From Micrasema longulum (Eukaryota > Arthropoda > Insecta > Trichoptera > Brachycentridae), in the NCBI GenBank assembly GCA_022494885.1, contig JAGVSM010001257.1, forward strand, positions 1 to 64,000: a DNA stretch of 64,000 bases, read 5' to 3'. Positions 23,368-35,042 of the stretch are shown here, one piece after another. Both the position numbers and the translations under genes were made by a program. Below the pieces are notes generated by a model that did no database searches, was not told the DNA's origin, and was given only the letters and a program-made list of their open reading frames with translations. Each line of letters begins with the position of its first letter. The first letter of the stretch is position 1.

Positions 23368-23830
23368 ATTTGTAGCAACAGAGAGAGAAAACATTTTTAA
23401 AAAGGGAATATGGAAGTCTAGGCATTTACAGGGCTTATGACCTGTCATTTGCTGGTTTAAGTGGCCACTTTATATTTTGTGTAACATTCACCGTTCTGCT
23501 TATGTTTAAACATACACATTTCCCTGACTCATCCATCTGTTGACTTTTGTGAAGTAAAAGAGCTGAAACCTTTGTCATGTGGGTGAGATTCATCCGGCTG
23601 AACCATTTCACCTAATAGACAACGCTTGAAAATATTTTTTTCAATTTTTGTACTTCTTATACCAGTTAGTTCAATCAACATTTTTCGAGTATGTCCTAAT
23701 GCTTGCAGACAGGCTAGATTTCATCCCTTGGGAGTTATTTAGATTTAAACTTCCCACAACTGAGAGGGAAAACATTTTTGAGAAGGGAAAGGGAAATCCA
23801 GCCTGTCTACAAACATTTGGCCATTGTTGA
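23368..23830 (+). mobile_element. FB family copy, long, both outer ends
   Basis: A first part (23368-23640) matches the 5.1-kb copy including GAGATTCATCCGGCTGAACC. A second part (23690-23830) is the variant outer arm (CTAATGCTTGCAGACAGGCT) fused back-to-back with a short opposite arm (CTGTCTACAAACATTTGGCC). The arrangement suggests rearrangement between copies. Confidence 0.8.
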
Positions 23831-24689
23831 TTAATTTAGTTAACAAGATAAAATATTTTAGAAATTCTGAAACATGGCGCCATAACAAATGAAAGCTCTA
23901 CCATCCAAAACGGATGATTTTAACAAAAACAAAACACAAATAAAATGGCAAAATGCCTCAACACATTTCCATCTTGTAATTGTACATTTAAGCAAAGCCT
24001 TTAATGCCTCGGAAATATTACAAAATCTGATTTGACTCAGAAAACCGTGTTTGCTTAATATTTCCACCAATTTTATTCCCACGTAAATCAATTTTTGGTG
24101 TTTTCCTTTAAATTATTTAATTTACATAATACCACATCGAGCATCTACGGATAGAGGCTTCGGAATAAATATAAGCGTTGGTATTTTTTCGTATTTGCGA
24201 ATTGGATGATTTTTTTTATCGAATTGTGTAAAATCATTTTAATATTTTATTTTATGGCGAATTATTAACAGTTTTGTCATGTTATATATTTATTTATCAA
24301 TAAATTATTATTATCTGTAATATTCAAAATTATTTTTCACTGAATAAATATTGCTTGGTGGTAAAATAATGTTTTTCAGTTATGCTATTAGAATCATTAT
24401 TATTTGTGAAATTTATTACATTAACGGTTTTTTGTCTAAAAATGTGGTTTCACAAGTTAATCGTTTTCGCATTTTCAACGGAAATCGAGACTTAATTTTT
24501 GAGCTTTATCCCACACTGGGATTACCTAATATATAAATTAACATTATCAAATAATCAATGACGATTAAATTTATTATTGAATTGTTTCAATTTAAATGAC
24601 TTAGTATTTTAATCTAACACCAACGTAGCTGTGAAAAATCAAAGCTTCCATGGACCAATTATTTGTCCCTCATTGTTAAGTTCCCTTGT
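23831..24689. other. No gene seen
   Basis: AT-rich, no supported feature. Confidence 0.4.
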
Positions 24690-24985
24690 TCTATATTTGA
24701 AATAAAAGTAATGAGGAAGTTCAGTGGTTTTTTTTTACTATTTGTTAATAGACTATTGAACTAAGGCAAAAAAAAAATCCTTTCATTTTTACATTTTATA
24801 TTATCAGCACTATGGGTTTTGTATTTCTGAAATGACTCCGCGTGTGACTTCAAAGGTTCTTTTCCGCTTATTCTTGATCAGTTCTGCTCATTGGTCCGTT
24901 GACGGTGAGCAAACCGGAAAGCTTTCATAACTCTCTTATCATTGGTCGATTCATATGAACTAGTGACGTCGTTCAAAGTAGTTCG
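24690..24985 (-). mobile_element. Repeat W, copy 2 (inverted)
   Basis: Reverse-complement counterpart of 16687-16970, about 8 kb away, retaining the two CCAAT words and one GACGTCA. The pair in inverted orientation could pair in single strands or recombine to invert the interval. Confidence 0.7.
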
Positions 24986-25390
24986 TCTTTACAAAAAAAT
25001 CTATACATTTTCAAGAAATTTTGCCATTGCCACACGCGCAATAAAGCATTTGTTGTATCCAATTTCCGGTAAGGCTGAAGTTCCTCATTTGATATACCTA
25101 CTTAATTTTCAGGTTTGTTTCTAAATAAGGAATGACTCCCGTACTCGTGTCCTCAGTTCTCACACCACGAAGGTCGCTAATTCCTCCAAGGCGCTGAAGG
25201 AAATAGGTTTAACGTTATCTGATAACTGTCGCTTTTATTTATGACCTTTATAACTTAATGGAAGGTTTTGTCTCTTACGACGTTTGCGAAAATATCGCTC
25301 AGGGGTGTATTTCTGATAAATCCTTGAATTATCTTTGGTGAGAATGTTCGTTCGAAATAAACGAGCGTTTATTTTAACGTAGTTACTAAA

Positions 25391-26020
25391 AAATTACAAC
25401 AGAGATGGAGAACATTTGAGAGAAGGAAATATGTAAGTCATCTACATAGGACGGAATACTTACATAGGACGGAAGCTTTTCAATAATTTACCACAAAATC
25501 TACGTCAAGAAATAAATTACAGAAAATTTAAGGATAAATTAAAGAAAAGCTTCTTGACATAATTAACATTAACTGTATTAAAAAAAAGAGATGTTTGTTT
25601 AATATGTGCCCGTGTTTACAAATTTTGTGTTTTTATTTAATATTTTTTTAGTGTTATATTTTCTCAATTTTTAAAATTGTTTAATTTTTTATTTATTTTA
25701 TTATTTGGTTTTGCATTTTATGTTTTATTTTTATGTTATTTTGTAAACTTGCCAAACACAAGAGCTAGACTCTTTTTTGGCAAGTATAACCTTAAGTGTT
25801 CCATTTTTCTACTGAATGTATTGTTTATTTATGATAATAAAGGTTTAAAAAAAAAAAAATCTGTTGGCCAGGTCATGAGCCCTGCAAATGCCTAGACTTC
25901 CATATTTCCTTCTATAAAATGTTCTCCACCTTTTTTTTAATTTATCAATCTCAATGACTCCCCAGGGGGTGAAATCCAATGTTTTGTCTACGAACATTTG
26001 GAGAAACTCAAAATATTGCA
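25391..26020 (+). mobile_element. FB family copy interrupted by a LINE
   Basis: Left piece 25391-25440 (AATTACAACAGAGATGGAGA, then AACATTTGAGAGAAGG). Right piece 25866-26020 (GGTCATGAGCCCTGCAAATG, then CAGGGGGTGAAATCC and CTCAAAATATTG). The centre is replaced by the LINE end at 25442-25859, so the LINE inserted after the FB element. Confidence 0.8.
25442..25859 (+). mobile_element. LINE group H 3' end with poly(A)
   Basis: The first part reads, in one frame, GRKLFNNLPQNLRQEINYRK, then FKDKLKKSFLT and a stop: the C-terminus of a CR1/Jockey-type ORF2. A T-rich 3' UTR follows with an 8-bp hairpin TTGCCAAA/TTTGGCAA (25749-25783), then AATAAAGG and a run of A. The clean end and intact C-terminal frame indicate a young, 5'-truncated insertion. 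Confidence 0.8.
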
Positions 26021-27797
26021 ACTATTTTATTGTTTTTTCAGCTATTCATAGATAATAATTCTCTTAATAAAAGCCCCCGCTATTCACAATTGTTTTAGAG
26101 GCCTTTCCGACTGTTTTCGGATCCCCATTTGCAAAGAAACTTTTAAGCTGTAATGAATGGAATGTTATTTTTCTTATTGTCTTTTGAGTTATCTTATCTT
26201 TATTCGCTTTTAACTTAGAATCTAAATTCACCGCTTTTTATGCCCCTATCGCCGTTGGTTAACCCCAGGCCATTAGTACAAATGTAGTTATTTTAGCTGG
26301 GTGTCTTTCTATCGGAGCAAACATTAAAAAACCCATCTAGAAAGAAATCTCGTTCATTTTTATGTAACTAAAAATCATTATTGCTGCTTTTCCGGTATAA
26401 ACAAAATCATTGTCTCGGTCGTCGTTTTTTCAGCGTGAGACTAGCTGAAGAAACGAGCTTTTTTTCATTTTCAATAAAAATCCAACTGCCTTTGTTTAAT
26501 ATGTTTGAACTAAATCACAAAAAAGCAATATTACCTACCCTTATTTTTTTGTCTCCCATTTTCAACTCTCGTATTGTTATGTTCGCCCATCGAAGGATTA
26601 TTCTGTGAACTCACAGCTTATACAAACAGTAAGAACTGAACTCTTTCTCGCTCATTTATTCCGAACTCGTTTACTTAACCGATTTGGCCCTCCGCCGTAA
26701 AGGATCGCAACATTAAACCTAATGTGTACAGAATTATGCCAGCGGACTCCTTCAAATTGTTTAGGAAAAATAAACCCCGGTGGTACGAGCTTATGAAACT
26801 TACCTTTATTCGGACCTAATAGTGTTGCTTACAAAGAGATTTACAGATTACCGGAATTCGTTCGAGAAAATTACCACTTGGAAAAAAAACTATTAGGTAT
26901 TGAAACATTTCAAAGGGTGAATAATCTAAAACTAATCCTACATTGCGTGAATATATTTTTTATTCTAATGCTTGAAACCCGAGCACCGCACAGCTCCGTC
27001 TGATAATATGTTTAAGGCTTTGGCCGATTTCACCCCGGCTCTTTCGCCCTATTCACCAAATCGTGGAAAGGCTACATTTTCTTCTATTGTGTATTATTTT
27101 TTATTTTCAACATTTCAAGAAAAAAATCACTTCGTGGTGTAATTTTGCTAAGTATCAATTTATTAATAACACGTATTAACGCCTAATCATATCGAGTTAA
27201 GTGTATTTTATAAAACCGAAACAAAACGTAAATCGAAAATAAATAACATGTTCTCACAAATTAAGAACGTATTTATGGCATATGCTTCTTGTAAATGTAA
27301 TATATCGATACCAATCTGATTTGCTCCATTAAGTCCGTATCATTTGACAGCGAATTTTCCTTACAGCGTATCCAATGTGGAAAATGAAATTACGCGCATG
27401 TCATAAGGTATTATGGTTATACAGGTGTAAACTTCATTTTATCGTTGTATTAAAGGCGCTTTGAGGTGAAAACATTATGCAAAATATAAAAAAAAGTTAT
27501 TACGATTTGATCAAAATCAAATATGTTTTATAGACTCATTGGTGTTTGTGTTCTAATAAAATGTTGTGTGAAGTAAATTTAAAATAGATTCGCATAGCTA
27601 GATCCTTTAGTAGTTTGTAGGTGCTACGAAGACTTCAATTGTAATAACTAAATACAACCACATGTCTGGCTATGATTTCTGATTTTCAACTATGATTAGG
27701 GTGTTAAACATACTTCCTTACTTTCTTTTTACTTTAATTTTACGTTGCTCTTTACCTTACCAGTCCATGCTGTGTAATTATTGTCTGAGAGTTTAAA
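26021..27797. other. No gene seen; unclassified, partly GC-balanced
   Basis: Single-copy-looking sequence with scattered GC-balanced patches (26680-26760, 26990-27080). No open frame or splice structure I can support. Confidence 0.4.
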
Positions 27798-27805
27798 GTC
27801 TAGAC

Positions 27806-28375
27806 CAGTGTTTTTCAACCCGTGGGTCGCGACCCCCCCAAGGGGGTCGCAAAGACTTGCTCGGGGCTTTGCGGTCTCAATCGAATCAAAAGTATAAAAA
27901 AAGTAAGGGTTTTTCAATAAAATACGTGCTTGATTATTTTTTAACAATTTCTACAATCATGATTCTATTTTTGTGACGGAAATAAGAAAATTATTTTGTA
28001 ATTGCAGTCTATTTTTATTTTCAATGTTTATATCGACCGTTGAAGAAAACGTTAGTTCACATAGGTAGGATGTGGCGAATGACACTAGTAATTTTAAATC
28101 TTCCCTCCCCAACTCTAGGTATTCTTCCTTATTTTTTCGCCCAGAAAGCGTCAATGTTTCGCGAATTAAATTCCACTCCAAGCATGCCGCATGAATCATA
28201 TAGATCGTGATGCTGCTCTTTCTTTGCACTAACTTGATTTCAATAAGAAAATTAAATATGCCGTCGTTGAAATCACCGGTATGCGAGTAGTATAATGAAA
28301 TTAAGATCCCGGGGGGTCGCCATATTTTTTTTACCCGTAAAAGCGTCGCGTATTTAAAAATGTTGAAAAACACTG
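27806..28375 (-). mobile_element. hAT transposon (internally deleted) with transposase C-terminus
   Basis: Ends are CAGTGTTTTTCAACCCGTGG at the left and GTTGAAAAACACTG at the right, flanked by a perfect 8-bp duplication GTCTAGAC (27798-27805 and 28376-28383), the hallmark of hAT elements. On the minus strand, around 28130-27960, an open frame reads YLELGREDLKLLVSFATSYL, then CELTFSSTVDIN and KNRLQL. This resembles the C-terminal dimerisation region of hAT transposases such as those behind ZBED5-like genes (family knowledge). The catalytic core is absent, so the element is non-autonomous. The target gTCTAGAc fits both nnnTAnnn and nTnnnnAn. Confidence 0.9.
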
Positions 28376-28383
28376 GTCTAGAC

Positions 28384-28580
28384 AATGAAAGTTCACTTGA
28401 GCACATGCTTTAAATAATGAAAATTTTCAGAGTAATTTATTACAATTTTCTTCTGCTATCTATGGATTAAGACTTAAATGATAAAAAAAATGCCTACTAT
28501 GTTCAACTGCGCTTATCCAACAATACTTAAAATTGCATAAAAACCTGTAAATATTAATTTATTTTATGTTAATTTACATA
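28384..28580. other. No gene seen
   Basis: AT-rich, no supported feature. Confidence 0.4.
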
Positions 28581-28670
28581 CCGTATTTTTCAGACCATAA
28601 GACGCACTTTGAAAATTCGACCAAAAATTATGGTGCGTCTTATGGTCCTATGCGTCTTATCATCCAACAA
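28581..28670. mobile_element. Short element end with ATAAGACGCAC inverted repeat
   Basis: A perfect 15-bp inverted pair GACCATAAGACGCAC (28593-28607) and GTGCGTCTTATGGTC (28633-28647), preceded by CCGTATTTTTCA. Similar ATTTTTCxGACxATAAGxCGC words end DNA transposons in many animals; I do not assign a superfamily. The element is much reduced. Confidence 0.5.
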
Positions 28671-29276
28671 TTCTTTTTTCTAAAAATTCATAGGTAAATT
28701 TTGTCTGTATTTTTCTCATAATACTTGTACTCAAGCTACAACTGCATGCCCCTTTTACGATTTTACGAAAGATACTCGCACGAAAAAACTGAAATTCGTG
28801 AAAAAATGACAGTGATTAGATTAAAGTACGCCGTAACCCACAATTTAACCTCTGTAATTACAAATGTAGACAATCCACCCTCTCGATCCATCAATTTCAA
28901 TTTGCTCTTCTATGTATATAATCGCCACCCTTTGAGTGTGTTAAACAGAGGATGACCCGTAATCTCAAGATACCTCGTTACAATGCAATAGTAACATACA
29001 AGACATAGTCTCTCGGTGCAGAGAAGAGAGTGCTCCCAATCCGCGATTGGAAACGTTATTCCGTGTTTTCCACGGTCCAGGGATAAAGAATAGAATTCAT
29101 CCCCCACAAATTACAATGACGGCATTTCCAGGGTAGGGAGTAACTCCACGCCTGTCACGTATATTCCCAGCTCTTTTTTCCTTTGTCCCTAAAGTGGGAC
29201 ATTATTTATTTATATATTTATTTTTCTCTATTTGTTCGTGAAATTAAATATCTATACATTTTCGAACATATAACAT
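28671..29276. other. No gene seen
   Basis: A GC-balanced patch at 28930-29170 has short frames only. No repeat partner in the window. Confidence 0.4.
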
Positions 29277-29475
29277 CGAGAAGAACATAAAACTCTTGGC
29301 ATTAACAGGACTTACGTCATTGGCTGGTTTAGGTTATCGCTTTACACACTGTCATATTCACTATTCTACATTCTGCCTATGTTTGAATATCCACGTTTAT
29401 CCAATTTTTCCATTCGTTGACTTTTGTAAAGTTTTAGTAAAAACGTTTGTTTTATTGTCATCCGGTTAAACGGAA
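29277..29475 (+). mobile_element. FB family copy, old and diverged
   Basis: Recognisable blocks: TTACGTCATTGGCTGGTTTA, TTTACACACTGT, TTCTGCCTATGTTTGAATAT, GTTGACTTTTGTAAAG and TCATCCGG. Many substitutions and small deletions mark it as one of the oldest copies. Confidence 0.7.
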
Positions 29476-31221
29476 GACGAAGATAGACACCCTTTAAAAA
29501 AATTCGATTAAATTAAAAATAAAATATGCATTGCAAATAAATCCTGTTTTTTTAATAGCAGCATATATTAATCTTGTTTTTCTCTTCATGGTTATGTTAT
29601 ACCATATTTATAATTTATTAAAAAAGGTATGGCCCACGCTCAGACGCTGAAGTCTTTGTGGGCATTTTTTTCAAATTACGGTATAGCTTAATTTTAAGAT
29701 GTATTTTTTAAAGTGTATTTTTGTAATGAAAATCATATTTAAATATATGTATGGAAAAAAAAGAGATGTCTAGTTATGAGTCGTGTATTTTAAGAAATTA
29801 TTTTAAGTTTATCTACATTAAACTGTACAAATGCAAATGATAATACATAATGTATTTTCTAAATTAAATATATCGTTTTTTATTTATTTGAATATATTGT
29901 AAAGAAAATTAACCCTAAGCTATCAGATACGAGTAGTCAATACATATTCTGTTCCGCCATACAAATTTATTCAGAATAAGTTTACCTTTATAATATATAG
30001 GTACGATACAATAAATATGGGATGTGGATGCTCAAATTATATTTCCGATATGTTTATCCCTTATACTTAAATCCATTTAATCTTTGTCCCATTCTTCGAG
30101 AATTTTAGGAAGACGTTTTTATTTATTATCGCAAACGATACATCCCTCTCTTCCGAATCTTTAGTGTATATACTTATTATTTTATTTATATGCGACACGT
30201 GTCATACTTCTTTATTCATTAAATTACCAAAATACCAAAATGAGAGAAAGTTATTCGCGATCTCGACGAGTACCCGCGCATACTGTTTATCTCAGGGGAA
30301 ATAAGATATATAATTTACAATACTTTTATTGTTAGCTTTGTCTGTGTACATTTAGTTGTACCGAATGTAAGCTCCAAACCGCCCGTAAAATTACAAGTTT
30401 CAGCCATATCTGTAGTTTCATTACTCGAAGCTGAAAAGCCTAGACGAAATAAGTAATAATTTGCGACAAGCGTAGGTTAATTTGACGCTATAGACCCATT
30501 GTGCCCTATTCAGTCTCGTAGAGTACAGAACACCAAATGACATTTAGGTTCACTCGGCGTCTCCTCTAGACCGTGAAAATAGGTTCCTTTCTAACAAATG
30601 TCCTGCGGATATCTTCGTAACCTTTGTTCTCGAATTACCAGCAGTCGTATTCTGAATGTGAATAACGCACCCTCGCAACTGTACCGCGCCCCCAGATATA
30701 TAATTCAAAATATTAAGACAGTTTCAGAATAGGGCAGGCGATATTTCTCGCTACTGGCCAGTGCGCCCTGATCTTTTTTTGGCATTTTTCCAAATCACCC
30801 CCTCCTTTTGTATCAATGTACCCCATCTCCCCCCCGAAGCATAGTGGGTAGAATGCTAAAAAGCTCGGTTAAGTTTGAGCCGTGCGTAATCAATACCGAA
30901 GAGCGGTCCTTGATTCCATCACACTGGTTTATTGCAAGTTTAGATAGTGGAAGCTATAAAGTCAGTCGCCGTAAAGAGTTGGATTAACTTTTACCCCATG
31001 CAACTCGTCCTACATCTAGGAAAAGGGAAAATTAACTACAAGCCCCAAACTCAGAATGTTAAAAAATGGTCGGTATTTTTAATCGTCTTTTCTCTTACCT
31101 TTCACGTAAAATTTGTTAATTTTATTAATAATAATAAAATTTAGTCATAAGTTTAATATCAATTACGCAACAAAAAAAATTTCGTGCGAGTATCTTATAA
31201 ATCGTGTATAGTATCTCTTGG
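29476..31221. other. No gene seen; single-copy block at 30180-30900
   Basis: 30194-30203 is GACACGTGTC, the same E-box decamer as at 12.98 kb. 30340-30900 is more GC-balanced than its surroundings, lacks repeat partners and has no long frame. Weak tRNA-like wording at about 30840-30890 is not a gene. The block could be conserved non-coding DNA, which cannot be shown from one sequence. Confidence 0.35.
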
Positions 31222-31320
31222 ACAACGGAAGGGGCTACAGACAACAGGGGCGAATCCTCATTGTAATCGATTATTTGTAGCTTACTATATTTTTTTGACA
31301 TCGAAAGTAATGTTACATTA
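31222..31320 (+). repeat. Dispersed repeat V, copy 2
   Basis: Counterpart of 9330-9425, same orientation, with CAGGGGCGAAT, TAATCGATTATTTG, AGCTTACTATATT and AGTAATGTTAC. Class unknown. Confidence 0.35.
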
Positions 31321-32286
31321 TTATTAGGAAAAACTCATCGCAAAAAAAAAATACATTGCATTTCTTGTGTTAGTAAATTTACATTATATCCCCTTATTCC
31401 ATACAGCGAGCGCCTCTATCGGACAAGATTATTACTACTGGGTGACACGAGATTACTCTGCTGACGAAAAAACACGAGTTTAAATACGTCTTAAACCCAA
31501 AATTTTAGAATCCTGTTCGAAAAATTACACTTGCGATTACAGTAAAATCTTGCAGCTTTCATTAATGCAATTAAGTCTTTCAACACATTTTCACAAGGGC
31601 TATTATTCTTTAAATTAAATATTTTTGACTTAAGACGATCTAACGGAGGTGACTATATACGCACTCGTTATGTGTGAGAAAGAGATAACAAATATATAAT
31701 AATACTTGATCATACTTAATAAGTTTCGGTGGTTTGAAAGTGAACTTGTTTTTATATATAATATAACGAACTGATATTTTAATCCATAATATTAGCGTAT
31801 CGGTATGAATCCTTTAGTGTGTTTTAAAAAACAATGATTCGCTAAACAAAAATAAAATATACATGATTTATAAAATGTTTTTGTGTAGACGATGACAGTT
31901 GAATTGTAGGTTATTCTTCAGTATATATTTAAACTTTAAAAATTATGTTTGAATTATGATAAAAACGTTGCTAGTGTATAGTGTGAAGAATAAATATATA
32001 TAAAAAATTATAAAATGTATAACTTGTGTCGTTTTGTGGATATAATGTGATATAAAAATCGATGAAAAAAATATTCTTAAAACGTAATTTATGTTTTGTT
32101 TAGTGAACTATCGTACTCGGTATGGAATAGTTTAAAATTATTTAGTTTTTATCTCATTTATTAAGAAATATTGTTTTATTTCAATACAAGTTATAATAGT
32201 CGGTCTGAAACTAAGATGCACCGGTACGCTAATTAATTATACAGTTATATAAATGACTTTTTCGGCAAGTTGACCAAAACATGAAA
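31321..32286. other. No gene seen
   Basis: AT-rich, no supported feature. Confidence 0.45.
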
Positions 32287-32360
32287 TAGCCGCGCGGGTG
32301 AATCGTTGCTTTCTAATGACCGGGGCGGGAGTTCGAGTCCTCACATTTCCAGTCATTTTT
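32287..32360 (+). mobile_element. tRNA-like fragment, probable SINE remnant (family C)
   Basis: AGCCGCGCGGGTGAATCG, then GGGAGTTCGAGTCC (box-B like, 32340-32350). The sequence is GC-rich in an AT-rich setting. Acceptor and anticodon stems do not close, so it is not a functional tRNA gene. A poly(T)-rich flank follows. Single copy here. Confidence 0.4.
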
Positions 32361-33547
32361 GGCAATCATGTTTTTTTTTAATGCATTTTTTGTGCTACAT
32401 TAGAAAATATTTTTACTGAAACCGCTAGATCCATTTGTTATGGATTATTTATCAAATATAAAATAGACTTTTTTTATGTGCCATACTACCCCTATAGACA
32501 TTTTATCAGAATTTTCGTAGCTTACCAATCTAAAGACTCAACGCTCGCTACTGACAGACAATGTTCAATGCTTGCATTGTTGTTTATTGACCATTGGGAA
32601 ACAGATCACCAGCGCTGATTATAAGCGAACATAATGGCGGTCACTGGACACGATATTCATTGAACATATTTCCGCTTGTTCGATGTAGAAATACATATTT
32701 TAAACCCATATCGATATTAACAATTCGTAGGTACCTATTTAAGTCAAATAATTAGTAAATGCTAATAAAATATACATAATTTATCGTATTTTTTTTATTG
32801 ATCGATTCAGTTTGTTTTTTAATATAGTTATTACTTCTAAGAATGAACTTAAAATTTCACTCAGATGAGTAATTTAAAATTCAAGTAAAAATAAAACATC
32901 AATGATTTTACACAATTTAAAAAATCTTTATTTTGATGAGTAGAGTTTAGATTTGTATATTTTAAAAATACCTTCTTTTCATAGGTGCGTTGCTATTGAA
33001 TAATAGTTGTATGATGAAATTTTTGGAAAATTAAGGAAAATGGCTAAAAGTAGTTGATAACCGCTACGCAATAATGCATGTAAATATTATAAGTGAATTT
33101 TTGAAAGATTTATAAATAAAAATGAATGAACTATGAATGTATTAAATACAAACATGTCATGTTCAAGTAATCATAGTGAAATAATTATAGTATCTGCTGT
33201 TATATTCATTTTTTAAAAATTAAACAGTTAATTTTTGTTCTTGTTGATGGTTGTACTGCATCTAATTCATTTTATATTGAATTTGTTTGTTTTATTTAAG
33301 TCTTTATATTTTAACAATTTATTACATCTAGTTATAGTACACGTTTTAAAAACTTAATAACTAAAAATAGCTGTAACAGAATTAATAAAAATAATGCATT
33401 TTAACCGGTACTTTATTGTGAGTTATTCCGTAAATAGGATTAATCCCGTGATTTTTTTATAACGTTAATGTAACCTAAGCCTGAAAACAAAGATGAAACT
33501 TGATTTTTATTTGCTAATTTAGCGCTCACAAATACCTTTAGCGATAA
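32361..33547. other. No gene seen
   Basis: AT-rich, no supported feature. Confidence 0.45.
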
Positions 33548-33941
33548 TTGCGCTCGGCTCAGCTGTGGCTTATAGGAAATATACGACGTCCTTTAGGAGC
33601 CCGCACATTCATATCCGCCTGTAATGCCTCTTCCAATTGTTCCCGTGTTATCTTTTTTACATTACTTCAGCTACAAGATAATTTACATCCCTATTCTGAA
33701 AGACAAAATGCGCCGCAGGCCCCCTTCTGCATTCCGCACTAATTTGCGCGATAAGAGTTTCAACCGCTTCGCAATAAAACGTGCATAATACATCCATTCT
33801 TTGCATCTTAAACCTACAACCACTAAACCTAAGTAGATGTTTACATCTACATATGAGTTGCCCATTTCTAAAATTGAACTGACTATGCCATTTATAGTTT
33901 ATTAAAGAAGGCACATAAATTTTCTTCAAAAAAATCATCAA
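33548..33941 (-). pseudogene. Possible decayed coding fragment, unrecognised
   Basis: More GC than its surroundings and open on the minus strand over 33941-33657 (94 codons, residues such as GCRFKMQRMDVLCTFYCEAV). A one-base frame change leads into ITREQLEEALQADMNVRAPK, then GRRIFPISHS and a stop. That composition looks protein-like, but I recognise no family. It may be a TE-protein remnant and ends where element X begins. Confidence 0.25.
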
Positions 33942-33945
33942 TCGA

Positions 33946-34807
33946 GTAGCTATGCAAAAAGCAGCCAGCTATATAAAGTAAAACTGAGATAATAGCACTT
34001 TTGTGAAAAGCGTGAATAATCATCAACACAACATTTGGAACGTTTTTTTACTTTGAAAAATGATAAATAATGCATACATTCGTTTTTTTTCGTAACACAA
34101 AAAATTATTTAATTATGTATTTGACCAGTTTAAAAGAATTTCAAAGTCTGGCTGACCACACAACCCAAGATGTGCATTTTGCTGAAAACAGCCAGCCCTA
34201 GAAAAACTAATTATGTTGTGTTATTATGTATTGAACGTGTTATTTTATATTTACATTAGGATACTTACTTGTAGAATCACTTAATTGTTTTGATAAAATA
34301 ACTTAAAAAATAATTCAATTATGCGTTAAAGGGAATAATTTTTTTTTAAGTCTGACTGACCACAGATTCTAAAATGTACATTTTGCAGAAAACTCCCAGA
34401 TCTAATGTTGAATGATACCTAATTCAAACTTTGAATGCGTCACATTCTCTATTAAAACGTATTTTTTACACATTTTTTAATTAATAAATTAAAAAACTTT
34501 AAATACTTATGTTTTTATCAACTTTAGTTTATTTAAGATAATTAGATTTCTGCAGGCACTATAATATTCCCATCAGCATTCATATCGTAAGATTTGTCTA
34601 GTGCTGTGGGTGTTTTCTGCAAATCGAGAGATGTCGTTTTTGTTATTAACACTATTTTCAGAAGGTGATTATTACAGTTTTTTATTTTTTAAATCTAAAA
34701 GCGGCCTAGCTGTTTTTAGTATAGCATAGAATTCACCGTATTGCATCCGATAACACCAATATCTCATTTTGCTTCAATTTTGGACTAGCTGGTTTCTGCA
34801 TAACTAC
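33946..34807 (+). mobile_element. Element X, copy 2, full length (862 bp)
   Basis: Terminal inverted repeats GTAGCTATGCAAAAAGCAGC at the left and the complement of GCTGGTTTCTGCATAACTAC at the right. The interior repeats an AAACAGCCAG motif in both orientations (34183-34196, 34388-34396, 34705-34716). Homologous to 20993-21740. No open frame. It inserted exactly next to the LINE tail that starts at 34806. Confidence 0.85.
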
Positions 34808-35042
34808 GGTGCGAAGCTGTGAAAGTGAAGTGATGTTTCGGAAAAAACTTAAAACCCACTTGTTCTCCAAATCATTTAAATAAATCCGTAGCATGTGACA
34901 ACAAAATAAATTGTTATAATTAAATTACAAATTTAAAAGCTTCAATTAAATTAATTTAACAATAGAATCACTATGTAAAGCGCCTTTGAGGTATTTTATT
35001 ACGAAAATGGCGCTATATAAGTTATCCATAATAATAATAATA
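34806..35042 (+). mobile_element. LINE group C 3' end, copy 1
   Basis: Matches 45525-45760: GCGAAGCTGTGAAAGTGAAG, TTTCGGAAAAAACTTAAAAC, AATAAATCCGTAGCATGTGA and the hairpin AGCGCC...GGCGCT (34979-35014), then (ATA)n. Only the last residues of ORF2 are included. Element X abuts its 5' side. Confidence 0.75.

Noticed and set aside
27957..28406. 149-codon frame considered as a host gene
   Set aside because: It lies inside a hAT element with perfect target duplications and resembles a transposase C-terminus. Annotated as part of the transposon.
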